The position numbers and the translations under genes are program-made. From the NCBI RefSeq assembly GCF_036373705.1, contig NC_089856.1, positions 11,619,001 to 11,683,000 of the forward strand: a stretch of DNA of 64,000 bases. Direction: 5' to 3'. Positions 10,893-32,857 of this stretch are shown here, piece after piece (positions within the stretch are counted from its first letter, which is position 1; the number at the start of each line of letters is the position of its first letter). The notes beneath the pieces were generated by a model. That model had not been told where the DNA came from. It worked only from the letters and a program-made list of their open reading frames with translations, and did no database searches. The DNA comes from Amia ocellicauda. Lineage: Eukaryota > Chordata > Actinopteri > Amiiformes > Amiidae.

Positions 10893-12795
10893 TGCAAAAA
10901 GTGTCACGAAAAGAGGGTCCGAGTGAGAGCGGTAGCAGCAGTGGCAACAGCAGGGTCAGGGGGCAGCAGGGAAGGGGCGGGGAGCGGATGGGCGATACAC
11001 AACTGCCCAGTGAGAAATGAGTCCTTGACCAGGCTTATTAGGGAGTCCAAATGTTCACACTTTCATATCGGAGGTAAAAGGTACGGAATGTGGCAGTGCA
11101 AGAGAGTTGGGCAACAGTTGTATGAGAGGGTCCCTGTGGTGCAGGAGGCAGAGGAGTTGGCATGAGGGAGCACAGGAAGGAAAGTAACCAGACAGGCTGT
11201 CAAGATAGAACGTCAAGGGGAATGTCCGAAGGGACGGGGGCAAAGAAAAACCCTAGGTTCCGGTCTTTGGGATGTAAATGTGTAGAGGGTCTTTAAAAAG
11301 ATCCCGCTCTTCAGTTCCTTGTGTTAACAGGAAAAGGAAGGAAATGTCTAAACAAGATGGAAGTGGGTGAGCTGCACTATTTTGAATGTTGAAGTGAGGT
11401 GATGTATAAAATATATATCGCAAATGAGATTGGGGCACTATTAAAATCAATCAAATAATATTCATGGGAATGAGACTCCACCTCATGTAGTTTGAGTCAT
11501 TCAGGATCTTAGTGTGAGCTTAAGTAGACACTCGCTAGACCACCAGCAGTGAAGTTAAGCTCACAGGAAGTGCCTAGATCTGTGGAAATAAAAGTCAATG
11601 CAAAGAAGCTCAAAGAAACACTCATTAAATGGGCAACACGAGCTGGGTTTACCTGCATGTTGGTGGTATATGAGACCACTGAGTCCAAGGCTTATGAGGG
11701 TCTCTGAATCCACTGATGAATACAGACCGCGATTGTTTTATCAAGAGGTCAGGAGACATGTTTTCCACTGTGAGCAAACTGCCCATATAATTAATTGACT
11801 ATGCAGTAGGTAGTTTGCCCATAGTAGGGGGAAAAAAGGTTCTGAGTGTTTGAAGTACATGGGTTAAAATGCCAACAAATAAAATCTCTTGAGTGGCGCA
11901 AACTGCAGCTGGAGTCTCGCGTCTCTGTTTTCCCCAGGATGTGTCCGGCTTGGCTCACCTTTGAGTATCTGCAGATGGAAACCAGGTTAACATGCATTGT
12001 CAGATTGTGGATTGGCTGGCACCCTTTTTACCCAGCGAGGGGCTGCTAATCTGCCAATAATCTACAATCTGACAATGCCCCATAGCAGGCTGCTACTAAC
12101 AGTTATTTGTATTCTTACTCTAAAATGTACCATCATCAGTTATAACCATACTGTAGATCTGAGCTCTTGAAATATGTGTTGTCAACATACCCAAAACTTA
12201 ATTCTATGTCTTCATTATTCATTTAATTTATTTCTTTAAATGCATGCTGCATGAGTAGTACTGAAACATGTAAACAGGAATGTTATACTCTTAGGTTATG
12301 TTGTCTGCTATATCTGACCAAAACATTAAAGATGTATTGTAATCTCTGTAACATTTTGGTTTTTGAAATTAAAGTCACCAATCATTATACTGTTGAGATG
12401 TAATTCTTTATTTCAAGGATGAAATATACTTAATTTAATAACCTTTAAGACTACTCCCACTACTTGTGTTAAAATGGACATTTAAATATGAAGGCCAGAA
12501 TATTAGAAGCTTTTTGTTTTGAAATCTGTGACCCGATTGTAAACTGAGAATTATCACTGGTCTAATTTTTAAGGCTTGTGAACATGGATTCATAAATACT
12601 GGTGCAGTGGCTGTCTAAAAAATGATCACTAAATTAAGTGAATAAAGACTGAGACCACTGAGCAAGAGGAACTGAATATTTTGCTTTCTTTTGTTCTAGT
12701 TCTTACTTGCTTAACAACTTGTGAGCCCTCATCGACAGCGTAAAGTGAGTAAAGCCAGTGTATTATCCCTTAAAACCAGAAAGTAAAAAATAAAA
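10893..12795. other. Convergent spacer between DDIT3 and MARS1
   Basis: There is no coding exon. The segment is moderately AT-rich, with many short open frames and no recognisable domain. Its one structured element is the hairpin at 11994-12078, listed separately. It separates the DDIT3 poly(A) site from the MARS1 poly(A) signals. Confidence 0.6.
11994..12078. repeat. Imperfect inverted repeat / miRNA-like hairpin
   Basis: The left arm (11994-12021) and right arm (12052-12078) are reverse complements over about 20 bp with one possible G:U pair. After a small asymmetric internal loop the TGGCA/TGCCA pairing continues. The loop is about 30 nt and the whole fold about 85 nt. Size and pairing suit a microRNA precursor, but a small MITE could look the same. 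I do not recognise either arm as a known miRNA. Confidence 0.6.
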
Positions 12796-12803
12796 CCATA
12801 CTT

Positions 12804-12820
12804 TTTATTTTCTTTTTATT
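12804..12820 (-). terminator. MARS1: Probable MARS1 polyadenylation signals
   Basis: Two AATAAA hexamers on the minus strand (12804-12809 and 12815-12820) lie about 580 bp beyond the MARS1 stop codon. They are the closest clustered signals I noted downstream, so a 3' UTR of about 0.6 kb is inferred. Confidence 0.5.
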
Positions 12821-13396
12821 GTAAAAGTGGAAGTGGTCCTGAGGCCAAACACCTGTTAAACATAACACCATGAAATCCAGAAACTTTCGTTCTCCGTTTT
12901 CAGTTGCCAAAGGTTTGTGTTCCTGTATGAAACAGACTCCTGTTTGTTCCCAACGAGGAAAAAAAAAAAAAAGTCAGATTTGTGCAGCGAGAATGTGACT
13001 GTAGACTGGCTCAGAGAACCAGTTTTAGACTGAGTTAAAATGCTTAGAAATGTATCAGGCAACTGAGACTGGTTTTAAGGCGTCCCAACCCTTCCTTTCC
13101 AAAGAGCCCTCAACAAAGAAAAGTCAAACATTGTGGCAAATAGAAAAATGTATAAATAGTGCTTTGGATCAAATCTTATTGAGCTGATGCCAATCGCACA
13201 TTGCATATTGCTTAACATGGCACACAGTGTTCTAATATAGCAACTTGTCTAGTCAGTTTTGCGAATACGGTGAAATTGCTGTTCTTCAATCTCTGGGGTC
13301 TGGAATTAACAGTCAATAGGTTCAAATAGGATCAAAAGCCGGCAGGGGAATGGAGTGAATCCACCATGGCTGCCTCCCCTCCTTCCGTTCTTCAGC

Positions 13397-23059
<9,663 letters not shown>

Positions 23060-23460
23060 TTCTTTCACGGTCTTCTGTTTTTTAAGAAAACGACATTAAT
23101 CAATAAAAGCTACAGCTCCAAACTCATGCACCAGAACCTTATCGAAACAACACGCGACAAACCGGCTACTTAACCCGTACGCTGATGCAATGAAAGCTCA
23201 ATCGCCTCTATGATTGTGGAAGGTGTAGTTTTTAACGCTGAGACACGCTATTGCAGTGAGCCGTGAGAGCTGTGAGAACGGACTCCAATTCCCACAATCC
23301 AACGCGATGTCGCTGTCACTGAGGCGGAACATAATCGTACCCCTGTCACGTTACACGGGAGAAATCCCGCTGGCAGCGCAACAGTGTTCCCATGTCACGT
23401 GGTTCTAGAGAGTGACGTAATTCGTCTGCTTGTAACCTATATTGTCAGCGGTGGCCAAAG
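23060..23460. promoter_or_regulatory. MARS1: Probable bidirectional MARS1/ARHGAP9-side promoter
   Basis: Compact TATA-less region just upstream of the MARS1 start. Seen motifs: CARE TGATGCAAT (23183-23191); a ZNF143/SBS-type site ACTCCAATTCCCACAATCC with downstream ACGCG (23282-23306); an inverted, weaker SBS-like site near 23206-23232; an E-box CACGTG (23396-23401); and a TGACGTAA ATF/CRE site (23413-23420). SBS sites mark housekeeping and often bidirectional promoters. A plus-strand donor at 23568 supports divergent transcription. Confidence 0.65.
23183..23191 (-). promoter_or_regulatory. MARS1: CARE/AARE of MARS1
   Basis: On the MARS1 sense strand this reads ATTGCATCA, identical to the core of the CHOP amino-acid response element. 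It lies about 130 nt upstream of the first MARS1 ATG. MARS1 and other cytosolic synthetase genes are known ATF4 targets in mammals, so this is a credible ATF4-C/EBP site. Confidence 0.7.
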
Positions 23461-23567
23461 ACATCTGCTGTAGTGCTCGTTGGCGGAGATAAGAGGCTGC
23501 CTGATTGCAGTGTCACCAGGAGAAATTAATTATAATTGCAATCCTCTCACACAATAAGCAAATTGGG
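23460..23567 (+). other. Candidate non-coding first exon on the + strand (ARHGAP9 5' UTR?)
   Basis: A consensus donor (AATTGGG then gtaagtg, boundary 23567/23568) lies just beyond the MARS1 promoter. The first ARHGAP9 coding exon has an acceptor upstream of its ATG, so at least one upstream 5' UTR exon is required. This is the most attractive candidate but is not proven. It could also be a separate non-coding transcript. Confidence 0.35.
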
Positions 23568-24639
23568 GTAAGTGACACATTCTTCCAGAATTACTGCTCA
23601 TTGATCTGTTTTATCAGTTGGTCTGTGTTGCAGGAGTTTTAAGTTGCGGAGTTTTTCAGTGAAAGTTGCGATTTTCCTGTTTTACTGTTACCAGTGTCAA
23701 CTTTCCCCATGCGTCCGTATTTTTCGTTTCTTATCCTTGAGTATATACATTGCAAATTAATAATGCATTCAGTATTCTCTTTGAACTGTTGGCGCAATTA
23801 AATGTGCATGAAAAAGACGAAAGAAAGAACATGATGCGCTGTAATAGTTATTTCCTCTGTTGAAAAGAAAAAAAAAGACATTGATTCATATTCCGTATTC
23901 ATATTATGCATATGACTTTGGGGTTTCTGATGATACAGTAGTATTTTGGGGTCCCCTTCCTCGAAAAGAATGTGCATTTTATTATTTAAACAGCACAACG
24001 TTTTTAAGTTACAACCCCATGTATGCATGATTGTGTGAATTCTTGTGTAGTGCGTGATTATGTGGCTGCGTGCTAAATCCTGGCGGTTGTTGCACTTCAT
24101 CCGTGCATAACCTGTACTCTGACCGTAGGAGTGGAAATCATTTTTTATTGCATTGATTTAATTCAAGTTATTCCTGCTTCAGCAAAACCGCTGCAGGGGG
24201 CTTGGCTGTATACGGCCCATTTTCTGAGTGCACGTTATTATTATTATTATTGTGATTATTATACGAATTCTACTCTTCATCTTGCGTAAACCACAATTTG
24301 GTGCTATAGTGGTACTGAAGGTGTTTTGTTGTATTTTTGCAATTTTGAGTTTCTTGTTTTTATACTTATTTATTTGACTGGCGACAGCAACCCGTTTACA
24401 GTGTTGTTTTAGGCTCATTTGATGGTTTGCAACATGTGGCTTCAGGGGAGGGAGGTAGACGAGCCGGCTCCATGCATACGAGCAGACGCTGAGACGTGAG
24501 CTGTCTGTTCAATGTGGAAACGGAGGGAAATGTCTGCGCAGCGTGTGCAGCCCTCAGCACCACAGTGGCAGAGCTGCTGCCGTATTTAAAACGGCTGCTT
24601 TTCACCTCTGATGCCTTTCACCAGGAGGTTTTAACATTA

Positions 24640-24830
24640 TTAACGCGTCGACACACTTTTTGACGTATAACGTAACGGCGTTTTTCCAGCGCTTGACTCG
24701 AACCGGAGACTCAGGTGCGGGTCGCTTGCTGCAACCGAGGGGTCGTGTCAATCACATCCATATCGACCAATGACAGGCAGACTTGGGGGTCCGGAGGCGG
24801 GTTTAAATCGGCACTTGTTGAGAAGCGCTA
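24640..24830. promoter_or_regulatory. CpG-rich, promoter-like patch
   Basis: The patch has many CpGs in an AT-rich setting, including ACGCGTCGAC, GACGTATAACGTAACG, a CCAAT box (near 24768), a GGAGGCGGG GC box and a TTTAAA element just downstream. There is no linked ORF. It could be an alternative promoter of ARHGAP9 or an enhancer. Confidence 0.35.
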
Positions 24831-27800
24831 AATCCGAAAACTCAGTCTTGTCCAACTATGGGCTGTTGGGCATTGTATGTTTCGTAAACCAATGGATTTA
24901 AATGAAAAATACTGTATTTATGACTGTTCATTGAGTGGTATTACTATTGCTGTTTGGAAGCATTGGAAATAATGAATTTCAAGTTATTTTGGGTTTAGTC
25001 AATTAATTAGACTATGCTTTGTTTTGAGGATGCATGCCCATTTTGGAAAAAAAAAAACTTTCAGTCTGCGGGATTTTATTTTCTCTGATGGGATTATTCC
25101 AGATTATTTACATCAATCCCGCAGAGGAATGCCGAATTGATTTAGGGTACCTTGGTTCGAATGATTATTGAATTTAAATGATACGACGGAGTGCAACCTA
25201 ATTATGCAACAAAAGAGAAGAGGTTGTGGTTTCCATTATGTTTACAGAGTTTTACAGTTTGGCATTGCAGGCATTATTAATCAATGCATCAAAACATAAT
25301 AATAACAAAAGCACATGTTCAGTGTGTATATAAAAGTAAAACAATAACAACGAGGTTAATTATTAACAATGACATGAACGTTATAACGTATACATTAATT
25401 GTATATGTGTCTGGTACCATTAACTGTTGAGATGCAATGTAATAACGGGTAGGTTTACAGTTTATAACACTAATTTTCATTTTTTGATTCAGTCCATATT
25501 GCATATATGAGATTTTTCCTTTAATGCACGTCTCTAAATAACACTGAAAACGATACAGTGGATATAGGTTCAAATCTTCTGCAAATGTGCATGTAGTGAA
25601 GAAACTCAGCATGGAAGAAAGTGTGAATCTAATCACAGGCCATGCAGCTCATCCATACTGCAAATAATGAAATCTCTGGTTCTTGTCCCAGAGCCCTTTG
25701 TCTGCAAAACAAGCAGCTCCGTAGTGCCCCCCATAGGAGGAGGGAGACTAGTGCCCAATCCTATCACACCGTGTTTACAAGGTAGATGCGCCCCAGTGGA
25801 TGAGAGCAGTGAGATCTGTATTGTATTAATAATTCAGACAAAGATCATGTAAAAAGACGCAATTAAATGAGATTTAAATGAAGCCCCTGCTCTGTTCCAG
25901 TGAGCTGGCAGAAATCGCTCTGGGGGACGGCTGCTTCTTCCGCTCTCTTATTCCAGACAGCAGGCGCCGCAGAGGAACAGGAGAAGAAAAAAGACACAAT
26001 AAGGAAGAAAGGAAAAGGTTGCGCAGCATTAGAACAGTGATCTGTACATACTGTGAGGAGAACAGAAGGGTGAAGCCCTTTGGGCAGGCACTGCTCAGGG
26101 TAGGGTTATTGATTCAAGCTCTTTTCCTGGGCCTCGTCTCAGAAGAACCCAGTGAATCTGCAAGTCAAACGCTCATTTGTTATACGCATCGTTCACCCCC
26201 CCCCCCCCCCCCTCTCTCTCTCTCTGTGAATCGGCACTCCCGCTGCATTTTGTTTTCCATACTGAATCTACTTCCCTTATATTTGTGGACATGACCCCTC
26301 ACGTGTGAGTTGCCCCCACTGAGTGTTGGGGTGCTGGTGCAGCTGGGCTTCGGGAGATTTTTATCAATACATTTTTTGTCAAAAAAGCAAGTGGAAATGA
26401 CTTGGGGAGGTCTTCATCCAGGAGTGGATCGATGCTGCTGCTGATATATACGTATTGATAGACTTGATTTACTTTCTTGGTGAGCTCTGACAAACGCACA
26501 AATTAGATTGACAGTCTGCCCGAGTGGCTGGTCCAGGGGTGCTCAGACTGTGCCCTGGGTCAAGGCTCAATAGTAGCAGTCACATTAACTGTAGTCTATA
26601 AAACATGCATCTGAAAAGTGCAAATGTATCATTCTGAAGTTAACACACAACTCCTTGTGTGTGACGTCCACAGCTCTAACAAGTTGCTATAGCTGGCCGT
26701 GGGGGAATTACAGGCCGTGACTCGGAGACTTTGCCGTGCCTTTTGAAGAGGAGATGGCGGCTGAAGCAGGTGGCTGGTGGTTTTACTGGCCAGGGCAGGC
26801 GAGTCAGATCTAGAACATGCTGATCAAAAACAAAATCTGTTTAAATGGATTGATGAGAGATGAACTCGAAACTTTTGCTTACGCGTTCTGTTCCACATCC
26901 TCTGTGGAGAGTCATTGTCATCTCGCTGCCCTTCTTTCGGTCTCTCTCTCTTTCTTTTTTCTTTTAAGTTTCATTTCGTGTATTCCTCCAATCGGTGTGA
27001 ACTGAACTGAACTGATACACCAGCAGCCAAGTCCTCCCAAGTCCCCTGCCCTGATGGAGCCACTTCTCGCTGGGATAGGTCCCTCGAAAAACAACGATGG
27101 CTAATACGCTTCTGTAACCCTCTTTCTACCCTGTTCGGTATCTGGACCAGCTCTGGTCTTCGCCTGTACCAAGCGCTGTGTTAGTGGGGCACAGAGGGTG
27201 CCAGGTGCAGTTACAGTGACAGATCGATCATACACTCATTCCCAATTAAAAGTCTAGGTCACAGTGCCGGTTCTGGGACCCTGGGAAAAAAGACTCAGCA
27301 CAGCTTTTTTGCAAGTTTGTGTGTAAAACCGTGTTTCACTGTGAGGTGTCCCATAGCCAGCTGTGACTGATGGGTTGAAGTGTGCAGGAGCAGCAGTAGC
27401 CAGCCCTGGGATTTGGATTCTACTCCATCCATTCTTGATCATCCCATCCAGCCAGAGCTTTTGTCTCCTCTATTGTTTGTAAATGCCAATCATAGCTTAC
27501 ATAGCCATGGAACTGGAGTTGGAACACAGACCTGAATTGGAATGCTTGGAATAGAATGGAAGATTAAATTACACACACAAAGGCAAACACAGACACACAC
27601 ACACCCTCAGATCCAAGCCTAGGCCCTGTGTGAGTTCTCTGCACCCTCTCTTTAACCTTGGCCGGGGCCAGGCTCCCGCTCCTCCCTCCTGCTCTGCACA
27701 GATGTGAGACGCGCAGTAAACAGGTCAGAGCAAGGTGGGGGAGCCGGGGGTGGGGATGGTAAGACAGGCTCTGCTCTGCAGCTTGATTGGCCAGTCACTG

Positions 27801-30800
27801 TTGCCATGTCCTCATTCCAGGCAACACTGAGGATCCTCTTGCACTTGTTTTCTTCAACTTGCCCCCACAAGCCATAGAAAAGTTGCCCATGCTAAGGTAA
27901 GGGTGCAGTTTTTCCCCCCTGTGCTTCAACAATGCGCCGGGGGAAAACGGCGAGATGGCTTTGCCTGGGCCTGTGTGGGTTGGTATCAATCTGTAAGGTT
28001 GATTTTCAGTTTTTTCTTCTATTTCAGATGTATGAATACCCTATTTTATTTTTATTTATTTATTTATTTACACTCTGTAATGTGGCGACAGATTGGGTTG
28101 ACATTACCACAGAAAAACCACCCTCTACACTGTCAGTTTATAACGGCACGTTCTCTTCAGACTTTTACATTGGCTCCAGAAATAAACGGACTGCATATTA
28201 CAGTACGGCCTTATGGGTTCCTCCCTCAAACCACCGCCAATGTTTGATTTTCATTTTACAAAGTGTTAATCCCTGACACCCACTTGGTAGGCCTGTGTGT
28301 TTTGAGAAAACAGTCAAAGGACACACCCACATGTACCCACTTCCCAGTCTGTCAGCAGCATGAAAAAATCCCTCTGACTCGGACAGCCTGTTCGATTACG
28401 GAGACACGTGATGTTTGTACACAAATACACAACCTGCTGGGACCGTGATACTCGGCCCTCGGTGACTCAGGAAGCAAACTAGCCATCTGCGTTCCCCAAA
28501 GCAGCCACAGTCGTGTAAAATGCATGGTTCCACATACTGGAGTGCTATACATGTGTGTTTAAACAGTCTGCTAGGAAATATTTGTGCTGTCAGCAGCGTG
28601 GTGGCGGTTGGCTGATCGACTAGAAAGAAAGAGGAAGAAAGGAAGAAAGCTTATTTTATAGCAGAACTGATTGTATTACCAGTGACTTGCAATTGCCAGG
28701 TGGGTTTAACTTTCGGTTTAATTCAGGTCAGGATTCCTCACTGCTGTGCTGAGCGTCTCCTTCTGTTCTCCTCCTTCAGGGACACTTAACCTTGTTGGGC
28801 AGCGGCCTGTGGCCCCCTTTCGCTCCGTTGTTCTGCGGTGCGTGTCGTGTCAGGGGATGTCGGTTTAATGTGATGTGAGAGCGTTGTCTCGCTCCGTTGG
28901 TATCAATGTCAACCTTTGTTGGCATAACAGACACAGCCAGAATCTCACGGCAACTTCTGTTTAGCTTTTTAACAGTGTAATTGGCATATAAATGCAGAGA
29001 TTGATATTTTTCCGCTTGTAATGTGCACTGAAATACAGAACGGTTCCACTTTTTCAAATGATTTTCTGCAGTGGCTGGTGATTTTTTTTTTTTTTTTTCC
29101 TCAATGCACTCACTTCATAATTGTGTGAAGCTCGAATTTTGTATCTGCTTCAATAATGGCCCTGACTCACAGTTTGGGGAAAAATGCCCACATATTTTCC
29201 ATCTCTCTGTTGTCAACCATCTTGAGGGATTTCAGATTATTGCATATCCCAGACTCTTCTCTGTAACGGCAGACTGAAAGACAAAAAAGACAGAGAAAGA
29301 GTGGAAGAATGAATTTAATATTGCATCTCTTCCCCACCCCCAGCAGGCTCTTGTGTGTCTGCAGATGCCAATCTCCTCAGTCGTTGTCAGTTTGTGGTCG
29401 TGAGGCAGTTCAGGGCTGTGACACGAAAAAATAAAATAAAATGAATGATTTGGGTTTCCTCAGTGCTGGGGGTGTGCAGCAGCAGCAGTTTTTCACAGTA
29501 TGCACAGCACAGAGCCGTGCCGAGCATGCACAGGGGCTGTGTCTTCTTTGCAGGATGCTAACCGTCTCTCTCTCCATCCCTCACTGTGTCTCTCCTCCCT
29601 CTCTCTCACTGTTCTTCATTCTGGGTTTCTCTCTCTCTCTAGTCTCGGTCAGAAATGGGGCAGAGGACTTCTTAGAAACATGTAGGGCTTCCGACTACAA
29701 ACCTGCAGGGTGCATCAGTGCAGTGTGGTTTCTATAGACCAGCATTGTCATGGGCTGTGTGAAACCTGAAGCACTTCCTTGTCACGCTTTTTTAAGTTTT
29801 GGTATCAGACTCTGGTTCTACATTGCTTTTCTGTGAGCGTTCAAGCTGCACATTGTCTTACCACCTTTTGGCAGCTCCTTGAGACCGTTAACACACTGAG
29901 ACCATTTGCTCCTCTATACTTCTTATACACGGTTGTTTGTCTAGATGTTTTTTTCACTGTGGTATTGTTACCTTCATAATATTGACACTCAAAAAAAGTG
30001 TCTGCTAAACCAAGCCGCCGTGCATAAAAGCGACTGGGAGAATAATTGTTCCATAAAAAAACGAAATTAAACTGATGCAAGAAGTCGGGTCTTCTCAAAC
30101 CATTTCATTGCAGTTTTTTTTCTTTCATTTAGCGCCACGGTAGCTTATTTAGTGTGTGTGTGGACAGGTTTTTCCTGTTCAGCTGTCACTCTTGTTTTAC
30201 ATCCTTTCTGCTCCACTTTGTTATGTGGCTGCGCACTGTGTATTGCGCTCTGGATGAAAGATAGTTGAATTGGAGGTGAGATGAAAGGGGGTGAATATCA
30301 ATGTGGAGGTGCTTCTTAAAGGGTCCCCTCCGAGAACAGCACAGGTGGGTGGAAGTGCTCGATGTTGGGTAGCTCTCACTGGATGGTTGAGATGTGGTCA
30401 AATTGCTGCTGGTCTTTGGTTTTCCATTCCATACATCCATTACTTGGTCGAAACTCACATAGTTAACTTTTGAGGCTTCTCACGATTCCTTGGGTCATAT
30501 ATGCGTTGTGTAAACCCTCCCATCTCATTTACTTAGTTCTCTGTAAGCTCCCAAATATGATGCTGTAAAGACTGTCTGTAAAGAGAGCAGAGGGACTCGC
30601 TGTACACTGTCAGCTCTTATTACCTGGACGTTTGTGTGTGGTTTCTCTGTCTTCACCTCTTTCCCCAGAAAACCTAGCTTGATACACGCCTCCCCCCTTC
30701 CCCAACACATACACACACACAACAGACACGCACACGCTCGCCCGCATCCCTGCATGTGGTTTTTCTTTTGATATTCAATATCCTGTCAGGTATTCTGTTC

Positions 30801-31079
30801 TTCTTTTTCTTTTTTTCTTTTTTGGTCTGTGCATCCTGTTTACAAAATCGTACAGCCTCCATGCTGCTCCCCGGGCAAAAAGTGGGCAGGGTGTTTGATC
30901 AGCTCACCCCCACAAGCTCTGGACATCCGTGCCGAAGCCCACTGTCCGTATTAACAGATCTGACATCGGGGGTGGGGGGGGGATAAATAGCTTAATCCCC
31001 TGCCTCATCTGTGACCCACTCAATCCTCCCCACCCCTCCCCTCCTCCCCCTTTCTGCACAATGTCCTACTTCATCACAT

Positions 31080-31440
31080 CACAAACCCGCTCAGCCACGG
31101 CACGCTCTCTGTCTCTGTCTCCCTCTCTCTGTCTCTGTTCTCTTTTTCTCCCTCTGTCTTCATATCCCTGTTTCTCTCCATCCCCAGTCTCCCTCTCTTT
31201 TCATGGCTCTGTCTTCCTGTCCCCATCTCCATCAGCCCCTCACTCTCTGTCTCCCTCTCCTTTTCTCTTTTTCTGTCTTCATATCCCTGTTTCTCCCCGT
31301 TCCCAATCTCTCACTGTCTCTCTCTCTCTTCCTGTCCCCATCTCCATCTCTGCCCCTCACTCACTGTCTCTCCATCTCCGTCTCTTGATCTTTTTCTCGC
31401 TTCCTCTTTTTTTTTTTTTCTGTCTCTCTCTCTCCCTGTC
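31080..31440. repeat. Long polypyrimidine tract (CT-rich)
   Basis: About 360 bp of CTCTGTCTCCCTCTCT-type sequence on the plus strand, nearly free of long purine runs. It causes long Ser/Leu/Pro-rich open frames that are not genes. A similar tract of about 230 bp lies at 35880-36110. Confidence 0.85.
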
Positions 31441-32026
31441 CCCATCGCCACGCCTCTGTGTCTTACTCATGTTTTGTGCAAGTGATACATGATTATGTTT
31501 TGGTATGTTTAGTGACTCGTATGAACTGTGTACAGAGCCGTGTCAGAACTGTAGGGTTAAAAAGTGTGCCTGTTTTTCTGTTTTGTTCTTGGAGGTTTTG
31601 CTCTGTCTAGGATAGGCTGGCGCTTTGGAAAGTGAGTTCCTCTGTGTGTGTGTGTGTGAGGGCTGTCTGGCTGTGTCTCTGTGGCTCTCATACTGTGCTC
31701 AGCATGTGTCTGCTGTGTGTCCCACGGAGATGTCAGCGTACAGCACAGCGGGGCGGCTTTGCGGTCTCCACTGGCCTTGCTGTTCTCTGCAAAACAGCCT
31801 CCAGTCATGGAGCAGCATGCGCAGGAGACACAACAAAATTGCTCTCCTTTGCTCTTGTCCTCTTCTGTTATTCTAGTTGTATTATTTATTTTTTATTTTA
31901 TTTTGCTTTTTAATACCGCTATGTCTTTAGCCCTTAGGAATCCAGCTTGACATTTGTTTCACATACAGAGGTCTGACAAGTTAGGATAATATGTTTTTGT
32001 AAATCTTGCTGAATATCTGGGATATA

Positions 32027-32857
32027 CAGACTGGTGACAAATTAAAGGAAAAACCAACATAAGGTGTTGGGCCACAACGAGCCGCCAGAACAGCTTCAAT
32101 GCTCTTGGCACAGATTCTAGAGTCTCTGGACTCTACTGGAGGGATGAACACCATTCTTCCAAAAGACATTCCCTCATTTGGTGTTTTGATGATGGTGGTG
32201 GAGTGCGCTGTCTAACATGTCGGCCCAAAATCTCCCATAGGAGTTAAATTGTGTTGAGATCTGGTAACTGCGAAGGCTGTAGCATATAATTCACATCATT
32301 TTCATACTCATCAAACCATCCAGTGCCCCTCGTGCCCTGTGGATGGGGGCATTGTCATCCTGGAAGAGACCACTCCCATCAGGATAGAAATGTTTCACCA
32401 TAGGATAAAGGTGTAATGATTTGCAGTGACCCTTCCCTCTAAGGGGACAAGTGGTCCCAAACCATGCCAGGAAGATGCCCCCCACAGCATAACAGAGCCT
32501 CCGGACCCCCTCACTGTAGGGGTCAAGCACTTAGGCCTGTCCCATTCTCCTGGTGTCGCCACACATGCACTTACCCACTTGTTGAGAAAACTAGCCAGTT
32601 GAGCAGTCTTTGTGACTGAAGCTCCTGCAATTTGTGCTCCAAAAATGACCCCTCTTTCAAAGTCTCTTGGATCCTTTCCTCTTGCCATCTTGATCCAAAA
32701 TTGAGGCCAGCTGGCCCTGCTCAGCATTTTTATACATGCCACAGAGCATGATAGGAAGTTAATTGTATCATGCAGTACACCTCTTTGGAGGCATCTGCAT
32801 TTGTTATGATCCTCCACTCATTTATTCAGGTTTTTCCTTTAATTTGTCAACCGTCTG
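32027..32857 (-). mobile_element. Short Tc1-like transposon with intact TIRs
   Basis: The element is 831 bp and flanked by TA. Terminal inverted repeats of 29 bp differ at two positions (starting CAGACTGGTGACAAATTAAA on the left). Minus-strand translation gives transposase pieces: the N-terminal MARGKDPRDFERG and ASVTKTAQL block, GGSVMLWG, and LFQDDNAPIHRA with a DDE-type Asp. It is shorter than a typical 1.3-1.6 kb Tc1, and the pieces lie in different frames, so it is internally deleted and defective. Confidence 0.9.

Noticed and set aside
25878..26294. 138-residue ORF starting MKPLLCSSELAEIALG
   Set aside because: No recognisable domain, no splice evidence, and it ends in a C/CT low-complexity run.
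30929..31492. 187-residue Ser/Leu/Pro-rich ORF
   Set aside because: It arises from the polypyrimidine tract.
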